Source of the DNA: Polyangiaceae bacterium
GTDB taxonomy: Bacteria; Myxococcota_A; Polyangia; Polyangiales; Polyangiaceae
DNA: 64,000 nucleotides
Assembly (NCBI GenBank): GCA_009781005.1
Contig: WQYX01000002.1
Location: forward strand, 62,001 to 126,000
Direction of reading: 5' to 3'
Shown: positions 34,864 to 42,613 of the stretch, piece after piece
How positions within the stretch are numbered: position 1 is the first letter of the stretch
How the letters are laid out: each line of letters starts with the position of its first letter
Program-made: the position numbers and the translations under genes
The notes under the pieces: model-generated
The model's input: the letters and a program-made list of their open reading frames with translations, nothing else
Told to the model about the DNA's origin: nothing
Database searches by the model: none

Positions 34864-36336
34864 TTAGTCGAGGTAGCGCGAAAGTTCACGCTGTGACTTC
34901 GCAGGAGGTGCGAGTGCGTTCGTCCAACGTCCGCGAGCATAGACGACGGCGTATGCGAAAGCGCTCGCGACGTTGGTGATCGCGACCACCTGAAAGACAG
35001 CACGAATGGATTCGGGGAACAAGATCACCGCGAGGAGACCCGCAGGAAGCTCCACACCAAGGATGACCGCGAGATCGATCGCGAAGGTCGTGCGCGTCGC
35101 ACCTGCGCCGGCCATCGCGTTGCCGAGGACGATCCCCGTGCCGAGCGCGACGTACGATGGCGCAACGACCTCGAGGTAGTCGAGCGCGATCGCAACGGGT
35201 CCCGGCTCGTTGTCGAAGATATGGAGGATGGCCGTGCCGTACGTGAAGACGAGCGCGATGAGACCAAAGTTCGTGGCGATGTCGTAGAGAACGGTGATCC
35301 AACCAGATCGACGCGCGCGCGGCAGCTCGTTTGCGCCGAGGTTTTGCCCCACGAAGGTCTGTGCCGCGCTGCCCCAGCCCATGGCGATGAAGAGCGCCAT
35401 CGTGTCGAGCCGGAAGACGAGCCCCATGGCAACCGTCGCAGTTTGGTCGGCTTCGGTGGTGAAGAAGCGTGCAACCAACGAGTTGACGAAGAGCATGGCG
35501 GCGATGCGCAGAAAGAACTGCGTGCTCGCGGGCCACGCGATGTTCGCGATCCTCCGGATCTCCCGCCAATCAGGGTGGCGCGAGCCTCTCGCGGGAAAGA
35601 CGTCGAAGCGGCGCACGAGGATGATGACGTTTGGAAGAAGGACCAGCGAACGCGCGACGACTGCGGCCCACGCGGCGCCCACCATGCCCATACGCGGCAC
35701 GTGCAAGGCTCGCGCAAGGGGGAGCGACCAAGCGAACATGGCCGGCGCCGGGCCGGGGCCGAAGATGAAAAGGATGGCGAGCAAGACGTTGAGAACGTTG
35801 GCGAGCACGAGGAGCAGAACGGGGGTCTTCGCCGAGCCGAGGGAACGCTGGACGCTCGTGAGTTGAAGCAAGAAGTAAATCGAGAAGCCGCCGGTCGCTG
35901 CAACATGCAAGTACGAGGTCGCAATGTCCGCGACGTCCCCTTTGGCCCCGATCAAATCGCGAACGACGAAGCCGGCACCCAACCCGAAGACCACGGCGAG
36001 CACCACGCTGAGCGCGCCGATGATGAGCATCGACTGCCACGCGGCGTTCTTTACGCCGCGTTCGTCACCCGCCCCTTTTCGTCGTGCGAGCAGCGCTCCC
36101 GCGGCGGTCGAGACGCCGTAGCAGAGAATCGTTCCGAGAGCCGCGACCTGATCACAGATACCGATCGCACCGACAGCAGCACTGACTTCGCCGAGCGGGA
36201 GCTGAGCGATGAGATATGCGTCGACGAGATTGAACGTCGTCTGTAGCGCCATCCCGAGCGCGAGCGGAGTGCCAAATCGGGCGATCTCGAGCGCGAGTGG
36301 GCCGTGGACGATTCGACTTTCACGGCCCTTGGCCAT
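34864..36336 (-). CDS. MATE-family multidrug/toxin exporter
   Basis: 490 aa with about 12 membrane segments in two related halves, as expected for a MATE sodium or proton antiporter. LEIARFGTPLALGMALQTTFNLVDAYLIAQLP opens the first half; WGSAAQTFVGQNLGANELPRAR and NAMAGAGATRTTF are typical second-half motifs. The track start at 36861 is the antisense of the DUF362 gene; ATG 36336 (MAKGRESR) fits, with 36354 as an alternative. It is the first gene of a two-gene operon with the MCE protein and is divergent from the DUF362 gene, with only 49 bp between start codons. Substrate unknown. Confidence 0.9.
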   Translation of the reverse strand: MAKGRESRIVHGPLALEIARFGTPLALGMALQTTFNLVDAYLIAQLPLGEVSAAVGAIGICDQVAALGTILCYGVSTAAGALLARRKGAGDERGVKNAAWQSMLIIGALSVVLAVVFGLGAGFVVRDLIGAKGDVADIATSYLHVAATGGFSIYFLLQLTSVQRSLGSAKTPVLLLVLANVLNVLLAILFIFGPGPAPAMFAWSLPLARALHVPRMGMVGAAWAAVVARSLVLLPNVIILVRRFDVFPARGSRHPDWREIRRIANIAWPASTQFFLRIAAMLFVNSLVARFFTTEADQTATVAMGLVFRLDTMALFIAMGWGSAAQTFVGQNLGANELPRARRSGWITVLYDIATNFGLIALVFTYGTAILHIFDNEPGPVAIALDYLEVVAPSYVALGTGIVLGNAMAGAGATRTTFAIDLAVILGVELPAGLLAVILFPESIRAVFQVVAITNVASAFAYAVVYARGRWTNALAPPAKSQRELSRYLD

Positions 36337-36385
36337 TGCGGAGCAGGTTGCCATCAATCTGCGACAAGAGCTAAAAACCATTGCC

Positions 36386-37411
36386 ATGAGCGACGAGAAG
36401 GACGCGCGTCCGAACGGCCGTACGGACGAAAAGCCATCTCGCCGCGACGTGATCAAGCGCGTCGGCCAGACGGCCGGCGTGCTCGCAGGGGCCGCAGTGC
36501 TCGGCCGCCTACTCTGGGATAGGGGCGGCACGGCGTCTGCGGCGACCGCGACGGCGCAGGCGCGCGACTTTCGCTCGAAGGCCGCCTCATCCCAAGATGC
36601 TGCCGAACTCGCGATCGCGAGGGCGAAGAGCGACGAGGCCGAACCCTCGGCCGACGCGCTCGTTCGCCGCGCCGTGGATGCCATGGGCGGCATGCAGCGC
36701 TTCATCGGTCGAGGCGACGTCGTCGTCATCAAACCAAACATCGGCTGGGACAGATTGCCTATCCACGCGGCAAACACGAACCCCGATGTCGTCGCGGCTC
36801 TCGTCAAACTCGTGCTCGACGCAGGCGCGAAGAAGGTCGTCGTTGCCGATGCATCATGCAACGATCCGCATCGTTGCTACCAGCGCTCGGGGATCTGGCG
36901 CGCAGCCTACGGGCTCGGCGCCGAAGTGGTGCTGCCCGACGAGCATCGCTTTCGCACGACGCGCATGAACGGCGAAATCTTGGACGAGTGGCCAATCTTC
37001 ACGACGCTCATGGACGCCGACAAAGTCATCAACGTGCCGGTTGCCAAGCATCACAACCTCGCCAAGTACACGGCCGCGATGAAAAATTGGTACGGCATGC
37101 TCGGCGGCCGGCGAAACCGTCTGCATCAAAACATCGACACGTCGATCGCCGATCTCGCCGGGTTCATGCGCCCCACGCTCGTCGTCGTGGATGCCATGCG
37201 AGTGCTCATGCGAAACGGCCCGCAAGGCGGAAATATCGACGACACGAAGGTGATGAACACCGTCGTCGCAACCACCGATCAGGTCGCGGCCGATGCCTAC
37301 GGCGCGACGCTCATTGGCCAGCATCGCGACAACCTGCCGTATCTCAAAGTGGCGCATGATCGCGGGATTGGCACGATGTTCTGGGAGAAGCTGAGGGTAC
37401 GCGAAGTATGA
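36386..37411 (+). CDS. DUF362-domain Tat-exported protein
   Basis: 341 aa from ATG 36386. The N-terminus has a twin-arginine signal (SRRDVIKRVGQTAGVLAGAAVLG). The DUF362 domain has VVIKPNIGWDRLPIHAANTNPDVVAALV, VADASCNDPHRCYQRSG, INVPVAKHHNLAKYTAAMKNWYGMLGGRR and VVDAMRVLMRNGPQGG. DUF362 proteins are often found with ferredoxin-like partners and may hold a cluster or cofactor, but their reaction is not established. The stop overlaps the next gene (ATGA), so it is tightly coupled to the polyferredoxin. Tat export implies folding with a cofactor before export. Confidence 0.87.
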   Translation: MSDEKDARPNGRTDEKPSRRDVIKRVGQTAGVLAGAAVLGRLLWDRGGTASAATATAQARDFRSKAASSQDAAELAIARAKSDEAEPSADALVRRAVDAMGGMQRFIGRGDVVVIKPNIGWDRLPIHAANTNPDVVAALVKLVLDAGAKKVVVADASCNDPHRCYQRSGIWRAAYGLGAEVVLPDEHRFRTTRMNGEILDEWPIFTTLMDADKVINVPVAKHHNLAKYTAAMKNWYGMLGGRRNRLHQNIDTSIADLAGFMRPTLVVVDAMRVLMRNGPQGGNIDDTKVMNTVVATTDQVAADAYGATLIGQHRDNLPYLKVAHDRGIGTMFWEKLRVREV

Positions 37412-39129
37412 AGCGCCCGGGGTCGGGCATCCCGGCGCGCGCGAGCATCCGCGCGCTCAAGTGGTTGCGCCGTGCATCGCAGATCTTTTTCTTTGCATTG
37501 TTCATGTATTTTCTTTTGCAAACGGGTTTTCGTGGCAACTTCGCCGCCGGCTCGGATGCACCCGTGCGTCTGCCGTATCCGGTGGAGGCATTTCTTCTTG
37601 CCAATCCGTTCGTGAGCATCATGACCGTGCTGTCCACGCACACGGTTTACCGAGGTCTTCTTTGGAGTCTCGGGTTGATTGCTCTCACGCTCATCGTCGG
37701 GCGTGCCTTCTGCGGATGGATTTGTCCGTTCGGCGCGCTCCACCATTTCTTCGGTTGGATCCTCCCGTCGCGCCGTGGCCGCGGCGCGGCCCGCGTAGAG
37801 GCGAACAAGACGCACGGCCGTCGCCAGCGCATCAAATACTACATCATGGTGGCGTCGCTGCTCGGAGCGGTTGCGGGCAGCGCCATCGGCGGCATGCTCG
37901 ATCCGATTTGCGTCGCCGTCCGATCCATCGGTCTCGGGGTCATCCCCGGCACGCAGTACATCATGCATCGCGCGTTCGGCGCGGTGGAGAATGTGCCTGC
38001 GCGCGCCGTTCAATCCGCCGCCGGCCACGCGGAAGATGCACTTGCGCAGGCCGTATGGGGCTCACACCAGTTTTACTTCCACCAGACGTGGCTCATTGTC
38101 TTTCTCCTGGTTGCCGTCGTTTTCATGAATCGTTTCATCCCGCGGTTCTGGTGCCGCGTGCTCTGTCCGCTCGGCGCGCTGCTCGGCGTCTTTGCTCGCT
38201 TCGCGCTCTTCGGGATGGAGAAAAATCATGCAAAGTGCACAGACTGCAACCTGTGCCTCGTCCACTGCCAGGGCGCCGACAGCCCGCAGGGTGGCGTGAA
38301 GTGGCGGCAGGACGAGTGCCATATGTGCCTCAACTGCGAGAACGCTTGCCCTGAGGACGTCATCAAGTTCCGCTTTTTGCCAAACCGAAAGAGCGCGATA
38401 AGAGAGCCGGATTTGCAGCGCCGCACATTGCTGGCGACCACGGCGGCGGGCGCTGCATTCATCCCCGCAACACGCATCGCCGACAGCCTGGACGTCAATT
38501 ACCACTCGAAGGTCATTCGTCCCCCGGGTGCAGTCGAGGAGCGGGCCTTCCTCGAGCGCTGCATTCGATGCGGAGAATGCATGAAAGTCTGCCCGAACAA
38601 CGCCCTCCACCCTGCCATGTTCGAAGCAGGCATCGAGGGGCTCTGGACTCCCATCCTGATCCCACGCATCGGTTATTGCGAGCACTCGTGCGTCCTCTGC
38701 GGCCAAGTCTGCCCCACGGGCGCCATTCAAAAGATTACGGAGAAAGAGAAGCTTGGTTTGGGCGTCGCGCCGGTAAAAATCGGCACGGCGTTCTACGACC
38801 ACGGTCGCTGTTTGCCGTGGGCCATGCAGACGCCGTGCATCGTCTGCGAGGAGTTCTGCCCGACATCGCCAAAAGCCATTTGGGTGGAAGAAGTCGAGGC
38901 CCCGGTGCGCGAAAAAACTCCGGGACCAAACGGCGAGCCGCCGGCCATGAAGACCGTCAAGCTTCAGCGCCCGCACGTGGATCCGAGCCTCTGCATCGGG
39001 TGCGGCGCGTGCGAGAAGGTCTGCCCGGTGCAGGATCAGCCAGCGGTGTATGTTACAAGTGTTGGCGAGAGTCGCAGCAAAACGAACGTGATTCTTCTCG
39101 AGAATACGAAATACCAATCAAAGAGTTGA
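37408..39129 (+). CDS. NapH/NosR-like membrane polyferredoxin with multiple 4Fe-4S clusters
   Basis: 573 aa. Four to five membrane segments in the first half surround the NapH/NosR motifs CGWICPFGAL and CRVLCPLGAL. The soluble part carries many 4Fe-4S signatures: CTDCNLCLVHC, CHMCLNCENACPED, CIRCGECMKVCPNNAL, CVLCGQVCPTGAI, CIVCEEFC and CIGCGACEKVCPV. It would pass quinol electrons across the membrane, presumably to the exported DUF362 protein encoded upstream. A second RRTLLATTAAGAAFIP segment inside the chain resembles a Tat signal and may mark a domain that faces the periplasm. It is followed 2 bp later by a small exported protein gene. Confidence 0.9.
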   Translation: MKRPGSGIPARASIRALKWLRRASQIFFFALFMYFLLQTGFRGNFAAGSDAPVRLPYPVEAFLLANPFVSIMTVLSTHTVYRGLLWSLGLIALTLIVGRAFCGWICPFGALHHFFGWILPSRRGRGAARVEANKTHGRRQRIKYYIMVASLLGAVAGSAIGGMLDPICVAVRSIGLGVIPGTQYIMHRAFGAVENVPARAVQSAAGHAEDALAQAVWGSHQFYFHQTWLIVFLLVAVVFMNRFIPRFWCRVLCPLGALLGVFARFALFGMEKNHAKCTDCNLCLVHCQGADSPQGGVKWRQDECHMCLNCENACPEDVIKFRFLPNRKSAIREPDLQRRTLLATTAAGAAFIPATRIADSLDVNYHSKVIRPPGAVEERAFLERCIRCGECMKVCPNNALHPAMFEAGIEGLWTPILIPRIGYCEHSCVLCGQVCPTGAIQKITEKEKLGLGVAPVKIGTAFYDHGRCLPWAMQTPCIVCEEFCPTSPKAIWVEEVEAPVREKTPGPNGEPPAMKTVKLQRPHVDPSLCIGCGACEKVCPVQDQPAVYVTSVGESRSKTNVILLENTKYQSKS

Positions 39130-39131
39130 TC

Positions 39132-39431
39132 ATGGCCCGCCCTATTCGCCGAATGCTCCGCATCACCCTCTTCATCCTCTGTGCGCTCTCCATCTGGACG
39201 ACCTATGCAAACGTCCTGTCCGATGACACGGCCGTGCGCGCGCTGGCCGACTCCGTTGCAAACAAGGCTGCCGGCTGCGGCGACGCCTGCAAAGCCACGA
39301 CGATACGGGGCGGCCGGGGAATGCTTTCCACCACCATCGATTACGACATGGCAGGCCACGGGCACGTATCCGTCGTTTGCCGCAGACCATACATTGCCTT
39401 TGGCGATGTCGCGTGCGAAGTAGCGAAGTAG
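39132..39431 (+). CDS. Small exported protein, third gene of the DUF362 operon
   Basis: 99 aa; ATG 39132 is 2 bp after the polyferredoxin stop. The N-terminal hydrophobic segment (LRITLFILCALSIWTTYANV) is a signal peptide or anchor. The mature part is short with four Cys: AAGCGDACKATT, VVCRRPYIAF and DVACEVAK. No family recognised. Four Cys in about 75 residues suggests two disulfides or metal binding, consistent with an accessory role to the redox pair. The product is inferred from spacing only. Confidence 0.65.
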   Translation: MARPIRRMLRITLFILCALSIWTTYANVLSDDTAVRALADSVANKAAGCGDACKATTIRGGRGMLSTTIDYDMAGHGHVSVVCRRPYIAFGDVACEVAK

Positions 39432-39432
39432 G

Positions 39433-39448
39433 GCACGTTATAACGTGC
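39433..39448. terminator. Perfect 16-bp palindrome between convergent genes
   Basis: gcacgttataacgtgc has no spacer. It contains the TAA stop of the DUF4276 gene (minus strand) and lies 1 bp after the stop of the small exported protein. It may help bidirectional termination; it lacks a T run. Confidence 0.35.
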
Positions 39449-40055
39449 GTTGGTGCCAGCACGTGCGAAGCTCTTCGATGCATTGACGAGCGCGTGCAAG
39501 GCTTGGGCTCCGTCGAATGGCCCGTTCGACCGACCAGCTCCGAGCCGCCTCGATGAACCAGGATCCGTATCCGGGTGCAGTTTTTCGGCAAAGTCCAGGT
39601 TTTGGTACAATCGCTGTTTGAATTCGAGGCTTCGTCGACATGCGAGCTAAATTAACGAGAGTTACTTTAGGGTCACGTTCTTTTTCCGGTTCCATCGGCA
39701 ATTTCATCGCGCCTACGTGAAGTGCTGCGGCTGCGCACTCATGGTCTGCAAGAAACCATGCTTCGACGGCGTGTACGGCAAGACGAAGAACGTAGTAGTC
39801 GCCCTGATTTGTTAGTCTATTTTTCGATAGCCAGGTACCCGGACACTCCTCGTCGCAATCGAGATCCCGAAGAATCAAATAAGGCGAACTCCGGTTGGCG
39901 TTGAGCAGATTGGGAATGAGCGAATCAAGCCTAGATTTCCATCCTGAGGCAACAAGCAAGGGACTGACCTGAAAACCGGCAGCTTCACAGAGCCGCGTGG
40001 CAAAGGGAGCATCCGTGTCTCCTTCGACGACGATGGTGATGGAAGCTGGAATCAA
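39438..40055 (-). CDS. DUF4276-like TOPRIM-fold protein, partner of the adjacent ATPase
   Basis: 205 aa. It opens SITIVVEGDTDAPFATRLCEAAGF: a TOPRIM-like Glu motif (EGxTD). The acidic DxD motif is LRDLDCDEECPG, at about residue 65. AVHAVEAWFLADHECAAAAL is the typical DUF4276 signature. It overlaps the ATPase gene stop (ATGA). TOPRIM nucleases of the OLD family are paired with, or fused to, such ATPases, so it is probably the nuclease or effector half. Nuclease activity is inferred; Mg-binding acidic residues are present, but distant catalytic ones cannot be checked here. Confidence 0.7.
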   Translation of the reverse strand: MIPASITIVVEGDTDAPFATRLCEAAGFQVSPLLVASGWKSRLDSLIPNLLNANRSSPYLILRDLDCDEECPGTWLSKNRLTNQGDYYVLRLAVHAVEAWFLADHECAAAALHVGAMKLPMEPEKERDPKVTLVNLARMSTKPRIQTAIVPKPGLCRKTAPGYGSWFIEAARSWSVERAIRRSPSLARARQCIEELRTCWHQRTL

Positions 40056-41215
40056 GGCCTGGTCCCGAATGTCCCGAGATTCGCGTATTCATCAGGGCGT
40101 GTGATGTCCTCCACATACATAGATAGTGGCATATCCGCTTTGGCAGCATCCACGAGCTTGGGCCATGCCTTGCCGCTTTTCGCGGTCGTTTCGGAACCGG
40201 TTGTCTCGAGAATCAAGAGTTCCGAGGGATCAACTCCTTTATCCGCAAGGAGATCTGGAGAATGGCTGGTCATGATCACCTGTCGAGCGTGACGCGACGT
40301 CACGTTGCTGACAATGCTTGGAAGTTGCCGAACGGCCGCCGCATGAAGTGACATTTCCGGTTCTTCGAGCAGGAGCGGACCTCCAGATTCATCGAGAAAC
40401 CAAAGGAGTCCGATAAGACGGAGGGTTCCGTCGGAGAAGGCCCACTCCCGTTGCCACGCACCTTCCTTACGCCAATGATTATATTTCGCACGCAAATGCG
40501 GAACACCCTTTTTGTCTTGCATCCATTCTAATTTTTCGAATTGCGGCAAAACGCTTCGAAGCCCTTTCTGAATTCGATTCAAACGAGCATCGCGCGTCCT
40601 TTTGGAAACTTCGCCCATCGCCTCGATGAGTCCCGTTCCAAGCCCCTTTCCGAAACGGCGGGAGTCGCCTTGTGCAGGCGCCCGAACGAGCTGCGGAATC
40701 ACATGAATGTAGTCAACCGTACGAAGAAAATCGCGGAGAGATCGAAACTTGGCATTCGCCGAGCGTTGCTCCAGGGCGGTTGCGAAGAGAAGCTCGGGAT
40801 CCTTCTTGTCATCGGGATTCGGGCGATGCAGGCGATTCTCTTCATCCCGATCAACGATCTCTTCAACAATCCGTGCGGGACCAGGTTTCTGCGATGAACC
40901 CGTGGCCTCGAGAACCAAGCGATAACGCCACGTGCTTCCATCAATTTCGGCACTAACCGCGATTGTTATGGTCGGATTTGCGCCCGCGTGCAGCGAGCGC
41001 ACCGAGCGAATACCGCCGCGATTGCTCTTCTCGAGAGCATTGGTGAGACCCCCACCGTCAACGGCAAGTTCTTGAAGAAACCGAAACGCATCGAGCAAAT
41101 TCGACTTTCCGGACGCATTCGGACCGACCACGAACACCCGGTTGGCCAGTTCCACGTCGACCGTCCTGAAGTTGCGCCAGTTTTCGAGTTTGAGGCGCGT
41201 GAATCGTCCTTGCAT
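40052..41215 (-). CDS. OLD/RecF-like AAA ATPase (ABC-class), candidate defence ATPase
   Basis: 387 aa (ATG 41215; a TTG at 41221 is alternative). Walker A VVGPNASGKSNLLDAF at about 33, a long helical insertion, a signature FSDGTLRLIGLL, Walker B PLLLEEPEMSLHAAAV and the switch His of MTSHSPDLLAD. This is the SMC/RecF/OLD fold with short coiled-coil arms, as in AriA/PARIS and other defence ATPases. It is followed by a TOPRIM-like partner. Base composition is visibly more AT-rich than in neighbouring genes, with many AAT/TTT-rich codons, consistent with recent transfer. Confidence 0.85.
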   Translation of the reverse strand: MQGRFTRLKLENWRNFRTVDVELANRVFVVGPNASGKSNLLDAFRFLQELAVDGGGLTNALEKSNRGGIRSVRSLHAGANPTITIAVSAEIDGSTWRYRLVLEATGSSQKPGPARIVEEIVDRDEENRLHRPNPDDKKDPELLFATALEQRSANAKFRSLRDFLRTVDYIHVIPQLVRAPAQGDSRRFGKGLGTGLIEAMGEVSKRTRDARLNRIQKGLRSVLPQFEKLEWMQDKKGVPHLRAKYNHWRKEGAWQREWAFSDGTLRLIGLLWFLDESGGPLLLEEPEMSLHAAAVRQLPSIVSNVTSRHARQVIMTSHSPDLLADKGVDPSELLILETTGSETTAKSGKAWPKLVDAAKADMPLSMYVEDITRPDEYANLGTFGTRP

Positions 41216-41293
41216 GATCAACCCGCTTGTTTTCCGCGATGCTACGGCACGCGTCGTAGGCTCGCAACGAGGTCGCGCTCGTCCATCCTCCGA

Positions 41294-42487
41294 TCAAAAA
41301 AGCCTTGCGGCGGTGTCGTCCATGAAGAGCCACGATGCGCGCGGGATGCGCAAGGTGTCACCTTCGCGCGTGAGTCTGCCGCATGCGGTGAGCTTGTCGA
41401 TGGCCTCGATGCGTTCGGCAGTCCATGGATCGATGCCGAGATCGCTCGAGGCGCGCGCGAGATCGACTCCGCCCTCGATGCGCAATCCAAGCATGATGCG
41501 CTCGCGTAAGAGCGTTTGCGCATCGAGCATCTCGGACGAGATCGAAATCCCGTCACCTTCGCCAACCACGTCGTCGCGCACGGTCTTCGTGGCCTCGACG
41601 TACTTCTTGGGATCGATCGCGTTTCGATAACGCACGCCACACCGCCCGGCCCTAAGAGCTCTCAGAAAACCGAAGGCGGCGACGCCGAGACCGATGTACT
41701 CGTCGCCATGCCAATATGCGAGGTTGTGCCGTGCCTCTTGCCCGAACGTTGCGTAATTCGAAATCTCGTAATGATGAAAGCCGCGCGCCTCGAGCGCCTC
41801 ATCGACCGCCATGAAGGCATCCGCAACGACCCCGTCATCGGCCACAGGAAGAAGACCGCGACGTCGCCTTTCGCCAAACTGCGTGCCTGGCTCGATCGTG
41901 AGCTGGTAGCAAGATAAATGTCCGACGCCCGTTGCTGCGAGCGCATCGGCTTGCGACCGTGCGTCCTCAGCGCTCTGGTTCGGCAGACCGAAGATGAGAT
42001 CCGTGGAGACGCGCGGGACCCCGGAAGCGAGCGCGGCTTCGATGGCGCGGCGTGCGCCATCCGGATCGTGCAGTCGTCCGAGGAAGCGCAGCTCCTTGGC
42101 GCGCAGCGACTGCGTGCCGATCGACAGTCGGTTGACACCGGCACGACGAAGAGCAGAGGCACGCGCGCGATCGAGAGAAGTGGGATTGCATTCGACTGTG
42201 ATCTCGGCGTCCGCGCTCACGTCGTAAAGCTCGCGCAGTAGGGCGAGCACGCGCCCGAGCTCGCGCGGCTCCCAGAGACTCGGCGTGCCGCCACCGAAAA
42301 AGATGCTCGTGATCGCGACGGGTTCGATGCGCCCAGCAACGTACCTCGCGCGCGCCCGAGCCTCTCGCACAACAGCATCGGCGTAACCTACGTGATCGAG
42401 CTCGTCTCGCCCGATCGCGTAGCTAACGAAATCACAGTACGGGCACTTTGCGAGACACCATGGAAAGTGCACGTAAATCGCGGTCAC
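41294..42487 (-). CDS. hemW: HemW-like radical SAM heme chaperone (formerly coproporphyrinogen oxidase-like)
   Basis: 397 aa. The radical-SAM cluster motif is CLAKCPYCDF (CxxxCxxC) right at the N-terminus after VTAIYVHFPW. FFGGGTPSLWE, TVECNPTSLD, RLSIGTQSL, STDLIFGLPNQS and SCYQLTIEPGTQF follow in family order. The C-terminal HemN-type domain has HYEISNYATFGQEARHNLAYW and a winged-helix end. The start is GTG 42487; the track ORF is extended without support. HemW inserts heme into respiratory enzymes and lacks coproporphyrinogen oxidase activity. It is divergent from the rel gene, sharing a 126-bp gap. Confidence 0.92.
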   Translation of the reverse strand: MTAIYVHFPWCLAKCPYCDFVSYAIGRDELDHVGYADAVVREARARARYVAGRIEPVAITSIFFGGGTPSLWEPRELGRVLALLRELYDVSADAEITVECNPTSLDRARASALRRAGVNRLSIGTQSLRAKELRFLGRLHDPDGARRAIEAALASGVPRVSTDLIFGLPNQSAEDARSQADALAATGVGHLSCYQLTIEPGTQFGERRRRGLLPVADDGVVADAFMAVDEALEARGFHHYEISNYATFGQEARHNLAYWHGDEYIGLGVAAFGFLRALRAGRCGVRYRNAIDPKKYVEATKTVRDDVVGEGDGISISSEMLDAQTLLRERIMLGLRIEGGVDLARASSDLGIDPWTAERIEAIDKLTACGRLTREGDTLRIPRASWLFMDDTAARLF

Positions 42488-42613
42488 AACGACGCTTCTA
42501 TAGCTAAAGCGGAGGCTACATCGAGACCTGCACTCCCGTTGCCGTAAGGAAGCGAGGGTGGTAGGCACAATGTGGGCATTTCGCCTGCAGTATTGAAGAT
42601 CCAAGCCGTATCT

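Noticed and set aside
36337-36861. Upstream half of the 665-aa MATE ORF
   Set aside because: It is the complement of the DUF362 coding region; the MATE fold begins at ATG 36336.
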